Below, one piece after another: positions 1 through 8,424 of a DNA stretch of 64,000 nt; position 1 is the first letter of the stretch, and each line of letters begins with the position of its first letter. This DNA is from Streptomyces sp. NBC_01716. Its GTDB lineage: Bacteria; Actinomycetota; Actinomycetes; Streptomycetales; Streptomycetaceae. Location: positions 4,836,001-4,900,000 of the forward strand of contig NZ_CP109181.1 of NCBI RefSeq assembly GCF_036248275.1, read 5' to 3'. A program made the position numbers and the translations under genes. Below the pieces are notes generated by a model. That model saw only the letters and a program-made list of their open reading frames with translations, made no database searches and was not told the DNA's origin.

Positions 1-215
1 CGCCCTGAGTGCAGGGAGTCGAACAGCGGGCGCCCCGGGTCCGGAGACGCTTCCGTGCGGATCCACGGGTTGCCGTGCTTGTCCCTGTCTTCCGGCCGCA
101 GGTCCTTGTATGTGAGCCGGGGCTGACCGTTGGAAAGGAACTCGATGTCCAGCGCGGATTCGGGCACGCCCTTGTCGGTGCTCCGCGCGACAACGTAAGG
201 GGTGATGAGCGGCAT
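1..215 (-). CDS. Hypothetical protein, N-terminal part, runs off left edge
   Basis: A leftward open frame begins with ATG at 215, seven bases after the stop of the next upstream gene, and stays open to the window edge (71 codons visible). The visible product begins MPLITPYVVARSTDKG and is hydrophilic and charged, with a run like YKDLRPEDRDKHG. I do not recognise a domain. Its tight spacing behind a small HTH-like gene suggests it is the next member of the same operon. The ORF is too truncated to assign a function. Confidence 0.55.
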   Translation of the reverse strand, partial: MPLITPYVVARSTDKGVPESALDIEFLSNGQPRLTYKDLRPEDRDKHGNPWIRTEASPDPGRPLFDSLHSG

Positions 216-222
216 AGGCCGC

Positions 223-465
223 TCACCCCAGCCGGGCATTGGCTCGGGCCATTCGCTGTGCGCGAAGGAGCATCTGGGCGGCGGTCATGTCCCGGCGGGG
301 CTCACCCCACGCGTCGAACTGGCCAGCGAGGAAGTTCGGGCTGACGCCGAAGGCGGCTGCGAGCTTGTTCATGGACTCGCCGTCGCGATACCGCTCGATA
401 ATCCGGCTCATACTTTTCCGCACGCGAGCCCGTGCGGCCTCTCGCTGGCGTGGGGTGCGCGCCAT
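223..465 (-). CDS. Small basic protein with a helix-turn-helix-like segment
   Basis: This encodes about 80 residues and is Arg/Ala rich. The stretch SMNKLAAAFGVSPNFLAGQF reads like a helix-turn-helix: an A-A-F-G-V-S turn followed by a recognition-like helix. I take the ATG at 465 rather than the TTG at 474, because AAGGAG lies about ten bases before that ATG and too close to the TTG. A DNA-binding role is inferred only from the HTH-like spacing. It sits between a DUF6624-like gene and the partial gene at the window edge, all in one orientation. Confidence 0.55.
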   Translation of the reverse strand: MARTPRQREAARARVRKSMSRIIERYRDGESMNKLAAAFGVSPNFLAGQFDAWGEPRRDMTAAQMLLRAQRMARANARLG

Positions 466-519
466 TTCTCTCAATCTCCTTGCGACGTACGGTCGTTCGG
501 GACACGCTTCGGGGGTCGG

Positions 520-1134
520 TTATCGGGCTGCCGCTCCCGTCGGCAAGAGGACTTTCCCTGCCAGGGGTTCGTCCCGGTCGGCGTAGGGCCGGTCCGTTTC
601 CGCTGTTCCGGGCTCGCGGAGGTGGCGACGTCGCAAGGTTTCGTGGGCGACGGCGAAGGGCGGAAGCCCGACGCTGGCCCGGCGGTTGTCCAGGCCGGCG
701 GGTTCCATGACAGGCAGGACCGTCATTCCGGCCGGGCCGTGCTGGTACTGGGTGCCGTAGAGCTGGCGCTTCCCCGCGTTGACGCTGCACCGGTCGTAGA
801 GGTGCGCCCACTGCTGGATCATGGCCTCGCCCCGTTCGACGGCGGTGGCGAGCAATCGCAGTGCGCGGCGCTGGAGTTCGGGCTCGACGTCCGCGTACAG
901 AGCGATGAGCCAGGCGGCGTCCGCGCCGGCGTCGCCGACCAGGGTGCGGCCGGGCCAGCCGTGCTCGGCAACCACCCGCCGCAGGAGCCGGGCGTTGGCG
1001 AAGTCGCCGTGCCGTACACGGTCGATGTCGGAGCGCTCCAGCCGCCCCCGTGTCAGGGGCGCGTGATAACGGCGGGCGGCTTGGGCCCGGTCGACCAGGA
1101 CGCGGGCGATGTCGGGCCGGAGCGGTGCTGTCAT
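520..1134 (-). CDS. DUF6624-like hypothetical protein
   Basis: The product is 204 residues. Features typical of Streptomyces DUF6624 proteins are DAAWLIALYADVEPELQRRAL (an aspartate/tryptophan-bearing helix), followed by W.YL.DR and a LYGTQ motif with a downstream glycine/proline region. The biochemical role of this family is not known to me. The start ATG at 1134 lies one base past the stop of the upstream gene, so the two are probably translated together. The assignment rests on the GD.GADAAWLI...LYGTQ pattern recalled from the family. Confidence 0.6.
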   Translation of the reverse strand: MTAPLRPDIARVLVDRAQAARRYHAPLTRGRLERSDIDRVRHGDFANARLLRRVVAEHGWPGRTLVGDAGADAAWLIALYADVEPELQRRALRLLATAVERGEAMIQQWAHLYDRCSVNAGKRQLYGTQYQHGPAGMTVLPVMEPAGLDNRRASVGLPPFAVAHETLRRRHLREPGTAETDRPYADRDEPLAGKVLLPTGAAAR

Positions 1135-1135
1135 G

Positions 1136-1678
1136 TCAGGCCCCGAACTGGAGGGCCATCAGCAGACGGCGGGCGGCGTTCACATCGATAGCCTTCAACG
1201 ACAGCCCCGCGCGGCCCCGGTGGTAGCGAGGATCCTCGATGTCCTCGATGCGCAGGACTCCGCCGGTGGCTCTCTTGAAGCCTGTACGCAGGCGGTCCGC
1301 GATGGTCTGCGCCCCGATCGCCGAGCCGGGGTCGCGGTCCGGTTCGCCCAGAAGGCGCGCCAAGCGGTCGGCCGCTGGTAAGGAGACGTGGCCGATCGAG
1401 ACCTTGTTGTTCTCCACGCCCAGGTCGGGCAGGTCGAGATCGTGAGCCTCGAAGGCGGAACGTAGGGAGTCGGCGACCTTGTGAGTGCGCGTGAGTGCCT
1501 TACGGATCAGCCGGGCGACCTCAACGGCGGTCTCCGGGTCGATCGCACTCAGGGCGATCTTCGGCGTTCCGCGATCGGTCATGGGCACGACGGACAGTGC
1601 CCCCAGTCCTGCTGCTCGAAAGGCATGGCCCAGTTCGCATGCCGCGCCCTGATGGGCAGCGGCGGTTGTGTCGTTCAT
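1136..1678 (-). CDS. Hypothetical protein (180 aa)
   Basis: An intact 180-residue frame has ATG at 1678 preceded by a CCGGAG ribosome-binding site. It is soluble, has alternating acidic and basic helices, and shows no signal peptide or membrane segment. I do not recognise the family. It ends one base before the DUF6624-like start and follows the GntR-like gene by about 40 bases, so it belongs to the leftward operon. Similar unknowns occur in Streptomyces integrative elements, but that is only an impression. Confidence 0.55.
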   Translation of the reverse strand: MNDTTAAAHQGAACELGHAFRAAGLGALSVVPMTDRGTPKIALSAIDPETAVEVARLIRKALTRTHKVADSLRSAFEAHDLDLPDLGVENNKVSIGHVSLPAADRLARLLGEPDRDPGSAIGAQTIADRLRTGFKRATGGVLRIEDIEDPRYHRGRAGLSLKAIDVNAARRLLMALQFGA

Positions 1679-1718
1679 GAAGTCTCCGGGGGGTGAACCA
1701 GCGGCAGTAGAACTGGGG

Positions 1719-2939
1719 TTAGGCGACGCGTTCGGGCTGGGTGAGGTGCAGGAGATCGAGGAGTGAGGCCCCGATACAGGCGGCTCTCCATACGCGTTCG
1801 ACGGGTTCCGTGGGCAGCTCCGCCAGGGCGGTGACCGCCGCGCGGCGCACTCGCGTTTCGTCTTCCGCGGTGAGCCGGCGGTTGACGGCCAGCGGTATGA
1901 AGTAGCCGACCGAGGCCCGCAGCACTCGTATCTGCTCGCTCACCTCCGTGGTGGAAGGGGAGGAGCGTGTGCGGCACCGCCACCAGGCATGGGAGACCCG
2001 GACGGTATGCCGGACCTCATCCGTGCTCAACCGCACGGCCGACACCTCGCCCTTCAGTACCTGGGCCGCGTTCAGGACCCTGACGGGCGGCCGTAGGGGA
2101 AAGGGGAGATCCGTGCGCACTACGGGGGTGCCCTTGGGGAGGATGGCGAGCGTGCCCTCGCCGGCCATCAGGCGCAGGGCCGCCCTCACGTTCGGCCCCG
2201 ACGACACGAGGCTGCGCGCGACGTCGGTCCTGACGGGCAGAAACGTACGCGGCGGATAGACGCCGTCCGCGATCAGCGTGGTCATCCACTCGGCGATCCG
2301 GCGTGGCCGGTCGGACTGGTCGCCGCCGGGGATCCGTGGGCGCCCGTTGACTCCGAGGGTGATCGTCCTGGCTTCGGCCAGGTCCTGCAGTGCGAGGTGC
2401 ACGCGCGCAGCGGGGATGTTCAGGTCGGCCGCGATGTTTCCGGCGAACGGAGCGGAGCCGGGAGGGTAGGTGCCCGAGTCGATCAGGTGGGTGATGCGCC
2501 GGGCGACCTCGGCGACCGGCACACAGGGCTGCTCCGTCTCGATGAGCGCACGCAGAAGATCCCGCGCCTGCCCGACCAGGACCAGCAGCCCCTCGTACGT
2601 CGCGCCGGCGATGCTGCCGCCGGCCGGGCACTGGACCGCGCTGATCAGCCGCTGCCAACGAGCCGTGTCGCTGAGCGAGTCGGACGACTCCTCAAGACGC
2701 TGGAGGGCAAGGTCGATCCAGGGGCCGGTGACCTGCCAGACGAGCCGGTAGCCCAGCACGACCGCGCCCAGGGACGCGGCACCGTGCACGTTCCCCGCGG
2801 AACGGAGTTGGACAAGAGCCTGCCGCAGCCCGCGCTCACGGAAGGCGGACGCCAGCCCATCGCTGTCCGGCGTCCGGACCGTGACGCCGTCCTCGGAGAG
2901 GTCACGCAGCCGAGGGGCCGCCACGGAATACGGGGTCAT
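1719..2939 (-). CDS. Transcriptional regulator with tandem GntR-like winged-helix segments
   Basis: The 406-residue protein contains two stretches resembling GntR winged helices. Around residues 165-205, RRITHLIDSGTYPPGSAPF is followed by IAADLNIPAARVHLALQDL. Around 215-265, WMTTLIADGVYPPRTFLP is followed by DVARSLVSSGPNVRAALRLM. Each has the GntR-type sequence of an I..G.YPPG turn and a later recognition helix. No effector domain is recognisable. Its ATG overlaps the stop of the DUF5999 gene (ATGA), so it is translationally coupled. Probably it regulates its own operon or element functions; the target is unknown. Confidence 0.6.
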   Translation of the reverse strand: MTPYSVAAPRLRDLSEDGVTVRTPDSDGLASAFRERGLRQALVQLRSAGNVHGAASLGAVVLGYRLVWQVTGPWIDLALQRLEESSDSLSDTARWQRLISAVQCPAGGSIAGATYEGLLVLVGQARDLLRALIETEQPCVPVAEVARRITHLIDSGTYPPGSAPFAGNIAADLNIPAARVHLALQDLAEARTITLGVNGRPRIPGGDQSDRPRRIAEWMTTLIADGVYPPRTFLPVRTDVARSLVSSGPNVRAALRLMAGEGTLAILPKGTPVVRTDLPFPLRPPVRVLNAAQVLKGEVSAVRLSTDEVRHTVRVSHAWWRCRTRSSPSTTEVSEQIRVLRASVGYFIPLAVNRRLTAEDETRVRRAAVTALAELPTEPVERVWRAACIGASLLDLLHLTQPERVA

Positions 2940-3157
2940 GCCGCGACCACTCCCTGCGCCGGCATCGAGAGGGACGAAGGGGCCGGCCGGTGCGGGGCGA
3001 TGACCTGCCCGTCCGGTAGCAGTTCGCCGGTGTCCTCGAACAGCAGGACGCCGTTGCAGAGCAGGCTCCAGCCCTGCTCCGCGCGGGCGGACAGCGTGTG
3101 CGCCGCTTCACGGTCGGAGTCGACGGCCGCCGGGCACGGCGGCTGATGCATACACAT
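2936..3157 (-). CDS. DUF5999 family protein
   Basis: The 73-residue product starts MCMHQPPCPAAVDSDREAA and contains EQGWSLLCNGVLLFEDTGEL, then LPDG.VIAPHRP. This is the recognisable signature of the small DUF5999 family common in Streptomyces. The start at 3157 is supported by AAGGA about seven bases upstream. The stop overlaps the start of the GntR-like gene by ATGA. The function is unknown; the cysteine and histidine content near the N-terminus might bind a metal, which is speculation. Confidence 0.8.
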   Translation of the reverse strand: MCMHQPPCPAAVDSDREAAHTLSARAEQGWSLLCNGVLLFEDTGELLPDGQVIAPHRPAPSSLSMPAQGVVAA

Positions 3158-3173
3158 AAGGGTCCTTACGCGG

Positions 3174-3536
3174 CTAAGTGGCCAGCAGTGAAGGTGTGAT
3201 GGACGCGAGGCAGGGGTCCATGAGCGGCAGGACGGAGACGACTCCGGCAGTCCAGGTCCAGCAGCCCGCCTCGGTGGGCAACACGAACGCGTACGGCCGT
3301 CCGCAGCGCAGTTCCTGCACTGCCACCGCCACGGCCCGGTGATCACCGAGCCAGGCCCAGGCCGTGCCGAAGCTCTCCCGCCCAAGGCCGGGCAGGGCGG
3401 CGCGGACCGATTCCCGCACCCAGTCGACGGCCAGGCCCGGATACGGAGCGGTGGTACCGACGGTCGCGATACGCACGCGCACCGGACCCTGGTAGCCGCG
3501 GTGGCACCAGTACGTGCGGGGCAGCAACTCCGTCAT
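3174..3536 (-). CDS. Hypothetical protein (120 aa)
   Basis: The 120-residue product begins MTELLPRTYWCHRGYQGPVRVRI. It has a mixed beta-rich look, with several Trp and Tyr residues and no membrane segment. It overlaps the DUF6415 gene start/stop by four bases (ATGA) and is followed 16 bases later by the DUF5999 gene, so it is embedded in the coupled operon. I do not recognise its family. Confidence 0.6.
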   Translation of the reverse strand: MTELLPRTYWCHRGYQGPVRVRIATVGTTAPYPGLAVDWVRESVRAALPGLGRESFGTAWAWLGDHRAVAVAVQELRCGRPYAFVLPTEAGCWTWTAGVVSVLPLMDPCLASITPSLLAT

Positions 3537-4003
3537 GGGCGGCCCCCGCCCAGAGCAGCCGACGCCGCACCGGTGTGCCGGTCGTCGTCGCTCACCAGCT
3601 CCAGCACGTCCAGGACGGCCAGCGCCAGGAGCCGCAACTGCCCCCGTGCCGAACCCAGACCACCGGGCGCCGGATCGCCGAGTTGCTGCACGCGCCGCAC
3701 GACGGCAACCAACTGCCCCGCCGCCTGACCGGTGTTGCGCTGCACAGCGATGTTCACCAACTGGCCGATGATCTTCCGTAGCCGGGGCGTGAGCCTGTCG
3801 ATGTCGTCGATCGACAGCGGTGTGTCGGGGTCGAGGCTCGCGTTCAGCACGTCATCCAGCTCGTCGTCCTCAATGAACGATGTATGCAGTCGCGCGAGGA
3901 GGCGTCCGACGGACCACGAGTCGACGGAGAAGCTGGCCGGAGTGTCCAACTCACATCTGCGGTAGGGCTGTTGCGGGGCGATGGGGGAGTCCAGTGCACT
4001 CAT
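3533..4003 (-). CDS. DUF6415 family protein
   Basis: The product is 156 residues. The pattern DTPLSIDDIDRLTPRLRKIIGQLVNIAV, then a helix ending in VLDVLELV, matches the DUF6415 proteins that databases label as natural-product-biosynthesis proteins. That label reflects occasional neighbourhoods and is not evidence of a biosynthetic cluster here. The start codon overlaps the stop of the HATPase gene by ATGA and its own stop overlaps the next gene the same way, so three genes are coupled in a row. Confidence 0.65.
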   Translation of the reverse strand: MSALDSPIAPQQPYRRCELDTPASFSVDSWSVGRLLARLHTSFIEDDELDDVLNASLDPDTPLSIDDIDRLTPRLRKIIGQLVNIAVQRNTGQAAGQLVAVVRRVQQLGDPAPGGLGSARGQLRLLALAVLDVLELVSDDDRHTGAASAALGGGRP

Positions 4004-4440
4004 GCCTCTGCCTCCTTAGAAGTCGTACGGAATGCGATCCACACGCGCTTCCCGTGTCGGCCGGGGGCGAGTTCGCTGCCCCACCGGTCGACCATGGCCG
4101 CGACGAGCTCAAGCCCGCGACCGGACTCGTCCCGTTCACCGGCGAACCTGCGACGCGGCTGGACCGAGGACGGATCACCGACTCCGATCAGCAGCTCGTC
4201 GGCCGTGCACCAGGCAGACACGGTGACCGTCTCGTCGTTGTTCCCACACCCGTGCTGAATGGCGTTCGCCATCAACTCGCCGGCCGCCAGCAGCGCCACA
4301 TCGGCGAAACTCTCCAGCCCCCAGGCGCCGAGCAGTTCACGGACCGCGCACCGAACGGACGCCACATGGGCAACGTCGGCGGCGAACGCCACCTGAAAGA
4401 ACCGCCCACCCGCCTCGGCCGGTGCCTCAACCCCCGCCAC
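4000..4440 (-). CDS. ATP-binding protein, anti-sigma (RsbW/SpoIIAB-like) HATPase
   Basis: This is a small stand-alone HATPase_c_2 domain of 146 residues. The N box is visible as AAGELMANAIQHGC, the G1 region as IGVGDPSS, and the G2-like region as ESGRGLELVAAMVDRWG. I chose GTG at 4440 over the further upstream ATG at 4509 because GGGGAGG lies nine bases before it and the longer N-terminus is Arg-rich and unconserved-looking. Family members in Streptomyces act as serine kinases or anti-sigma factors. No obvious anti-anti-sigma partner is adjacent. Confidence 0.8.
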   Translation of the reverse strand: MAGVEAPAEAGGRFFQVAFAADVAHVASVRCAVRELLGAWGLESFADVALLAAGELMANAIQHGCGNNDETVTVSAWCTADELLIGVGDPSSVQPRRRFAGERDESGRGLELVAAMVDRWGSELAPGRHGKRVWIAFRTTSKEAEA

Positions 4441-4909
4441 AGCCAAGCACCTCCCCGCGGGACCTCCTCGGCTCCAGCAGAAAATGCGCCGTAGCGCCGA
4501 GCGACTCAAGCCGCCGGCGCACGTCCATCTGGTGCCTGCGCTCCAGCTCTATCTGGGCTTCCTTGAGCACCAGTACCGTCTGCGCATCACCATGAGTGAG
4601 CAGCTTCATCACCAACTGCCACTGAGGCCGCTGCGCACCCCGCGTCGCCAACGGGCACAGGTCGTACAGCTCGGCGTGAACCACCCACCCCCGGTCCAGC
4701 GCACGGCTACGCAACAGCCGCAGCGTCGTGACCGGATCACTCAGCTCATGGCACGCGTACAGCACCACCCGGGTACCAGGCCGGCTGACGGGTCCAGAGG
4801 ACTGCGGTAAACCCGGAGCATGGTTCGCCCCATGCGTCGTAGGCCCCAGCGCGAGGGCGGTCCGCTCGCCCGCACGGGCACAGGTCAGAGCATCGTGCTC
4901 AGGCTTCAT
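4427..4909 (-). CDS. Hypothetical protein with resolvase-like fold signature
   Basis: This 160-residue protein is first in the leftward operon. Residues about 45-150 (VVLYACHELSD, then LRLLRSRALDRGWVVHAELYD, then a helix ending in VKLLTHGDAQTVLVLKEAQI) resemble the N-terminal Rossmann-like domain of serine recombinases. However, the catalytic serine and the arginine pattern are not evident, and there is no C-terminal DNA-binding domain, so recombinase activity is unlikely. It overlaps the HATPase gene by 14 bases. The product could be a regulatory derivative of that fold. Confidence 0.5.
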   Translation of the reverse strand: MKPEHDALTCARAGERTALALGPTTHGANHAPGLPQSSGPVSRPGTRVVLYACHELSDPVTTLRLLRSRALDRGWVVHAELYDLCPLATRGAQRPQWQLVMKLLTHGDAQTVLVLKEAQIELERRHQMDVRRRLESLGATAHFLLEPRRSRGEVLGCGGG

Positions 4910-5080
4910 GGGGGATCCTCCGTCATCGGCGAGGAATGGCTGACTTCGACGGCTGCGGCGTCAACTCCGTTAGTCGGCAAGGACCCTGGCTGATTCCGCG
5001 TCTTGACCGTACGGTCGACGCAAATGGAGTAGGACTGACTGCGGGTACGTGTTAGTTAGCTGAGCGCATCGGGGAGCCTC

Positions 5081-6187
5081 ATGGCCGACAAGGCGCCTGC
5101 ACAGCGAAGGGCGGCCACCGGCATCGTCGCCGGGTTCGTGCTGCGCCTGATCAGGGAGAGCGTTCCCCGAACCCAGATCGAGTTGGCGGAAGGACTGGGG
5201 GTCGACCTCGCTACAGTCCAGGGCCGCGAGTCTGGACGTCGCCCGCTGGCCCACATGAAAGCAGGCGCGTTCCTGGATCTGCGCCGCCGGCTCCTGGCTT
5301 TGGGCGCGGACCCCACACTCCTCGGGCTGCTGGACGCCGCCATGGACGCCGATCGCATCATCGGCGCAACGCTTCTCGCCCCGGAAGACGCTCAGCGCCA
5401 TCCGCTCGCCGACTGGGTACATACGCGGGACACCGCGCACATGATCGCCTGGGCACTGAATGGCACGGCTCCACCAGCCGTTTCTAACCATCCGACCAAG
5501 GCCCGCCGCGGCCCCGTGGCTTCCGCACCGCTACTCCCAGCACCCGATCGCAGTCTGTTTTTCTCCCGGCTCCGGAACTCCGCCGAAGCCGCCGAGTACG
5601 TCGGGGAGAACGGCCTTCTGCTGCAGCGCCAGGCGCTCTACCTGAGCTCCTACGACAAAGCGCCGGAAGCCACGTCATGGACTGCCTACGCTCTGCACGC
5701 CCGCCGGGATCTGCTAGCCGCACGAGGTTGGACGCCCCACTGGGCAGCGGCGCGTTCGACCGCAACGGCACTGGCACGCCTGGGTGACCGCCAGCCCCTG
5801 CTCGACTTCATCGAACGGGCGATGGTTGACGACGACACGGCGGAGATCGCGAATCTCAACTACTGGGCCTACTGGTTCGGCGCTCTTCGCCAGCCGCAAG
5901 CGGACGACGGGTTCATGCGCGACTGCGGTCCTTCGGAGTGGGAGCCGGTCGCGTTGATGCGCAGTCTCGTAGAAGGGCTGCATCGAGCACCTGGGTACGT
6001 CGACCTCTACGCCCACTCGCTGTGGGCTCTGCTGACAGCTCACCGGTGGCTTCCGCTCGCATCGCCCGGTCTGGCCGACAGGCTCAGCCGGCGGGCGGAG
6101 CAACTCCTCGACGGCGGACTGATCTCCTCACGAGCAAGGCAGGAACTGACCGCCGTGCATTACGTTTTACGCGAGAACCGCACGTGA
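5081..6187 (+). CDS. XRE-type helix-turn-helix regulator
   Basis: The 368-residue protein has an N-terminal HTH of the XRE kind (residues about 15-55, with RTQIELAEGLGVDLATVQGRESGRR) followed by a long alpha-helical region with Trp-rich helices resembling tetratricopeptide-like packing. ATG at 5081 is preceded by GGGGAG. It is transcribed divergently from the regulator operon across a 171-base gap and lies 20 bases upstream of an HD-domain gene. This XRE-HD pairing recurs in Streptomyces, so the two are probably co-transcribed and functionally linked. Confidence 0.75.
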   Translation: MADKAPAQRRAATGIVAGFVLRLIRESVPRTQIELAEGLGVDLATVQGRESGRRPLAHMKAGAFLDLRRRLLALGADPTLLGLLDAAMDADRIIGATLLAPEDAQRHPLADWVHTRDTAHMIAWALNGTAPPAVSNHPTKARRGPVASAPLLPAPDRSLFFSRLRNSAEAAEYVGENGLLLQRQALYLSSYDKAPEATSWTAYALHARRDLLAARGWTPHWAAARSTATALARLGDRQPLLDFIERAMVDDDTAEIANLNYWAYWFGALRQPQADDGFMRDCGPSEWEPVALMRSLVEGLHRAPGYVDLYAHSLWALLTAHRWLPLASPGLADRLSRRAEQLLDGGLISSRARQELTAVHYVLRENRT

Positions 6188-6207
6188 CAGACCGGAGGAC
6201 ACACCAC

Positions 6208-6786
6208 ATGGCCGATGACACGGGACAGGCAAAAGGCACCGCGGGCTTCCTGCTCGAGATGGGCATGCTCAAGCGTGCCAAGCGAAGCGGATGGTGGATC
6301 GCCGGAGTCAAGGACCCCGAGACGATCGCCGAACACAGCTTCCGTGTCGCCCTCATCGGCTCGGTACTCGCCATGATGGAAGGCGCCGACCCGGCGAAGA
6401 CCGCCCTCCTCGGCCTGTGGCACGACACCCAGGAAACGCGCGTCAGCGACATCCCGCACATCGGCCGCCGCTACCTGGACGCCGCCTCCAACGAAAAGGT
6501 CACCGCGGACCAGGTCTCCGCAGCTCACCCAGCGGTACAGGAGGGCGCCCGGCGCATCGTCGAGGAATACGAGAACGGCGACTCACTCGAAGTGATCTGC
6601 GCGCACGACGCGGACAAGCTCGAATGTCTCATCCAGGCCGTCGAGTACCGGGAGCAGGGCTACTCAAACGTCCAAGGCTGGATCGACAGCAGCCTCCAGA
6701 AGCTCAAGACCGCATCTGCCCAGGCACTCGCCGAAGCCGCGTTGAACATGACATCGGTGGAATGGCAGAAGACCTACCTCCCATGA
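6208..6786 (+). CDS. HD-domain phosphohydrolase (YfbR/HDDC2-like)
   Basis: The 192-residue protein has the metal-binding HD signature in order: AEHSFRVALIG (first His), LWHDTQETRVSDIP (the HD pair), and HDADKLECLIQAVEYRE (the last Asp). This arrangement is typical of 5'-deoxynucleotidases of the YfbR/HDDC2 group, which remove phosphate from nucleoside monophosphates. ATG at 6208 has GGAGGA eight bases upstream. The substrate cannot be read from sequence. Its neighbour is an XRE regulator; a role in nucleotide control of that regulator or of phage response is inference. Confidence 0.8.
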   Translation: MADDTGQAKGTAGFLLEMGMLKRAKRSGWWIAGVKDPETIAEHSFRVALIGSVLAMMEGADPAKTALLGLWHDTQETRVSDIPHIGRRYLDAASNEKVTADQVSAAHPAVQEGARRIVEEYENGDSLEVICAHDADKLECLIQAVEYREQGYSNVQGWIDSSLQKLKTASAQALAEAALNMTSVEWQKTYLP

Positions 6787-6949
6787 CAGGCCCCTGCGCG
6801 AAATGCGCTGCTCGAAAGCACCAGGGACCGGATCCAGCACCCACCCGCCGAGACAGCCAAGCCCTCCCCCAGTGCCACCGAATGTCGCCCCGATCGGAGA
6901 CGATGAGACCCAGATCATCGTCTCCGAGCAATACGCTCGTCGTCCCCAT

Positions 6950-7245
6950 CGGCGCCGGCCGCTCGCTGCTGGGACCGCCACCGTCGGCGACGAGATCGGG
7001 CACGTCAGCCCTTCGCCGGTGACTTGGGCCGCCAACTCCCGCCGCCTCGAAGCCGTCGTGACCGTGACCGACCACGACATCAGCACCGCCGTGGCGTTCG
7101 CATTCAGACACCTGAAAGTCGTAGCCGAACCGAGTGGAGCCTGCGCCCCCAGCTGTACGCCGCGGCCGACCGACGCCGGGTGCAGTCACCCGGCGCGGTC
7201 CAGCGCCTGCGGTGACGGCAACTCATTCAACTCCGCACGTCGCAC
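6950..7245 (+). pseudogene. Remnant of a PLP-dependent threonine/serine dehydratase C-terminal end
   Basis: In one frame (7055-7147) the stretch VVTVTDHDISTAVAFAFRHL continues KVVAEPSGACA. This closely follows the end of the catalytic domain of threonine dehydratase-type enzymes, where a V.V.D.EI..A..FLFER.K.VVEPSGA motif precedes the final glycine-rich loop. Upstream residues (LAAGTATVGDEIGHV) fit the preceding part. No start, no PLP lysine and no downstream SGGN loop survive in frame, so this is a decayed fragment. It directly follows the HD-domain gene. Confidence 0.5.
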
Positions 7246-7363
7246 AGCGCCGCGGCCCTATCGTGCGGGTTGGTGAATGGAGATGGATCCGGTCGTTGGC
7301 TCGCGGAAATAGAGATCAAGTCCGAGTCGAGACCAGCCCGAGCAGAACAACAAGGGAGAATGG

Positions 7364-8206
7364 GTGCCCACCCCACCAACGCTTGGACCTGTCGCACGCC
7401 TGCGTGAACGTAATGAACGGGTCCTGAAGCTGCGGCAGCAGCTCAGGGAGGTGAACCTCCGTCAGCGCCTGATGCGTGGCTTCGGTGCAAGTGTCGTGCT
7501 CGGCGTGCTCGGCGTCGCCGTCCCTACAGCGCTGACGTGGAAGCGCTTCGACCTGGCACCCATCAATACGGTGATCGTCCTCCTGGCCATCGTATCTGCT
7601 GTTGGGTTCGCGGCGTCCGCTTCAATGGAAACGATTAGGCACGCGAGCCCACGGCCTGGAGCGTTTGGGGCTCGGCTGACTCGCGAGGAGCTGGAACTAG
7701 ATCTCGAAATTGCGATCGAGAACCGGCTAATCGACGCCACCCCACTAGACATCCCCATCCGCAATAGGCAGTTCGCCTATAGCGAGTCCGTACCCGAAGA
7801 ACTGGATCAACTCCGCAAGGAGAGCCACCGTTACCGCCGGCGTCACAACTTCTTCCAGCTTCTGATCATCATCGGTTCGATCGCCAACGCCGGGGCGCAG
7901 ACGTTCAGTGACACCACCCAGCCACTCAAATCGATCATCATTGGCCTGACGATGTTGGTCGCCATCTGCGCAGGCGTCACCGGTTACTACAAGTTCCGGG
8001 AACGCAGCTTCAACTTGCAACAGACCGCAGACTCTATCGAAGAGCATGCTAATGCTTTCCACCTCGGTCTGCCGCCCTATGACAGCACCGACCCTGCAAC
8101 CAACCTCGCGCTCCTCACTGCCAAGGTCGAATCCCTCCGCGTGGAACAAAGACGCCGAGAGCAACAACTCGACCAACCGCCAGAAACACGCGATCCGTCA
8201 AACTGA
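7364..8206 (+). CDS. SLATT/DUF4231 membrane protein
   Basis: The 280-residue protein has four likely membrane helices at about residues 39-57, 66-86, 163-179 and 190-209. They are followed by the family mark YYKFRERSFNLQQTADSIEE and a helical C-terminus. GTG at 7364 follows AAGGGAGAA. SLATT/DUF4231 proteins were proposed, in comparative genomics of nucleotide-signalling conflict systems, to form membrane effectors. No nucleotide cyclase is adjacent here. The gene is richer in A+T than the genes left of it, and it is followed 218 bases later by the nuclease-AlbA fusion in the same direction. Confidence 0.75.
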   Translation: MPTPPTLGPVARLRERNERVLKLRQQLREVNLRQRLMRGFGASVVLGVLGVAVPTALTWKRFDLAPINTVIVLLAIVSAVGFAASASMETIRHASPRPGAFGARLTREELELDLEIAIENRLIDATPLDIPIRNRQFAYSESVPEELDQLRKESHRYRRRHNFFQLLIIIGSIANAGAQTFSDTTQPLKSIIIGLTMLVAICAGVTGYYKFRERSFNLQQTADSIEEHANAFHLGLPPYDSTDPATNLALLTAKVESLRVEQRRREQQLDQPPETRDPSN

Positions 8207-8424
8207 TTCCTAGCCTCGCAAGTCGATGAACGCTTCGGCAGAGGTGCGCGCTGCCATGCGACTGGACATGGAGCCGACGCACGCGCCACCGACAAAGGCG
8301 CGTACTGCCCCGCAGGTAAGGCAAGTTCCGTGCCCGCGCGGCACGAGAGATGCCAGGCTGGTGGGCACCGTTACTCGGACATGCCTCCCAACATATGCAC
8401 GATGTAATTCGTTAAGAGGGAAAA
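8207..8424. other. Intergenic spacer between SLATT and nuclease-AlbA genes
   Basis: I see no convincing gene in this spacer. A short open frame at 8226-8441 on the plus strand lacks a ribosome-binding site and overlaps the next gene. There are A+T-rich stretches near 8390-8425 that may hold the promoter of the downstream gene, including AAGAGGGA just before its TTG start. Confidence 0.3.

Noticed and set aside
3533-4003. DUF6415, labelled natural-product biosynthesis
   Set aside because: No biosynthetic enzymes accompany it; the label alone does not indicate a cluster.
6783-7022. An ORF starting at 6783 and overlapping the HD gene stop by ATGA
   Set aside because: The product is low-complexity, Pro/Arg-rich and runs out of frame through the dehydratase remnant.
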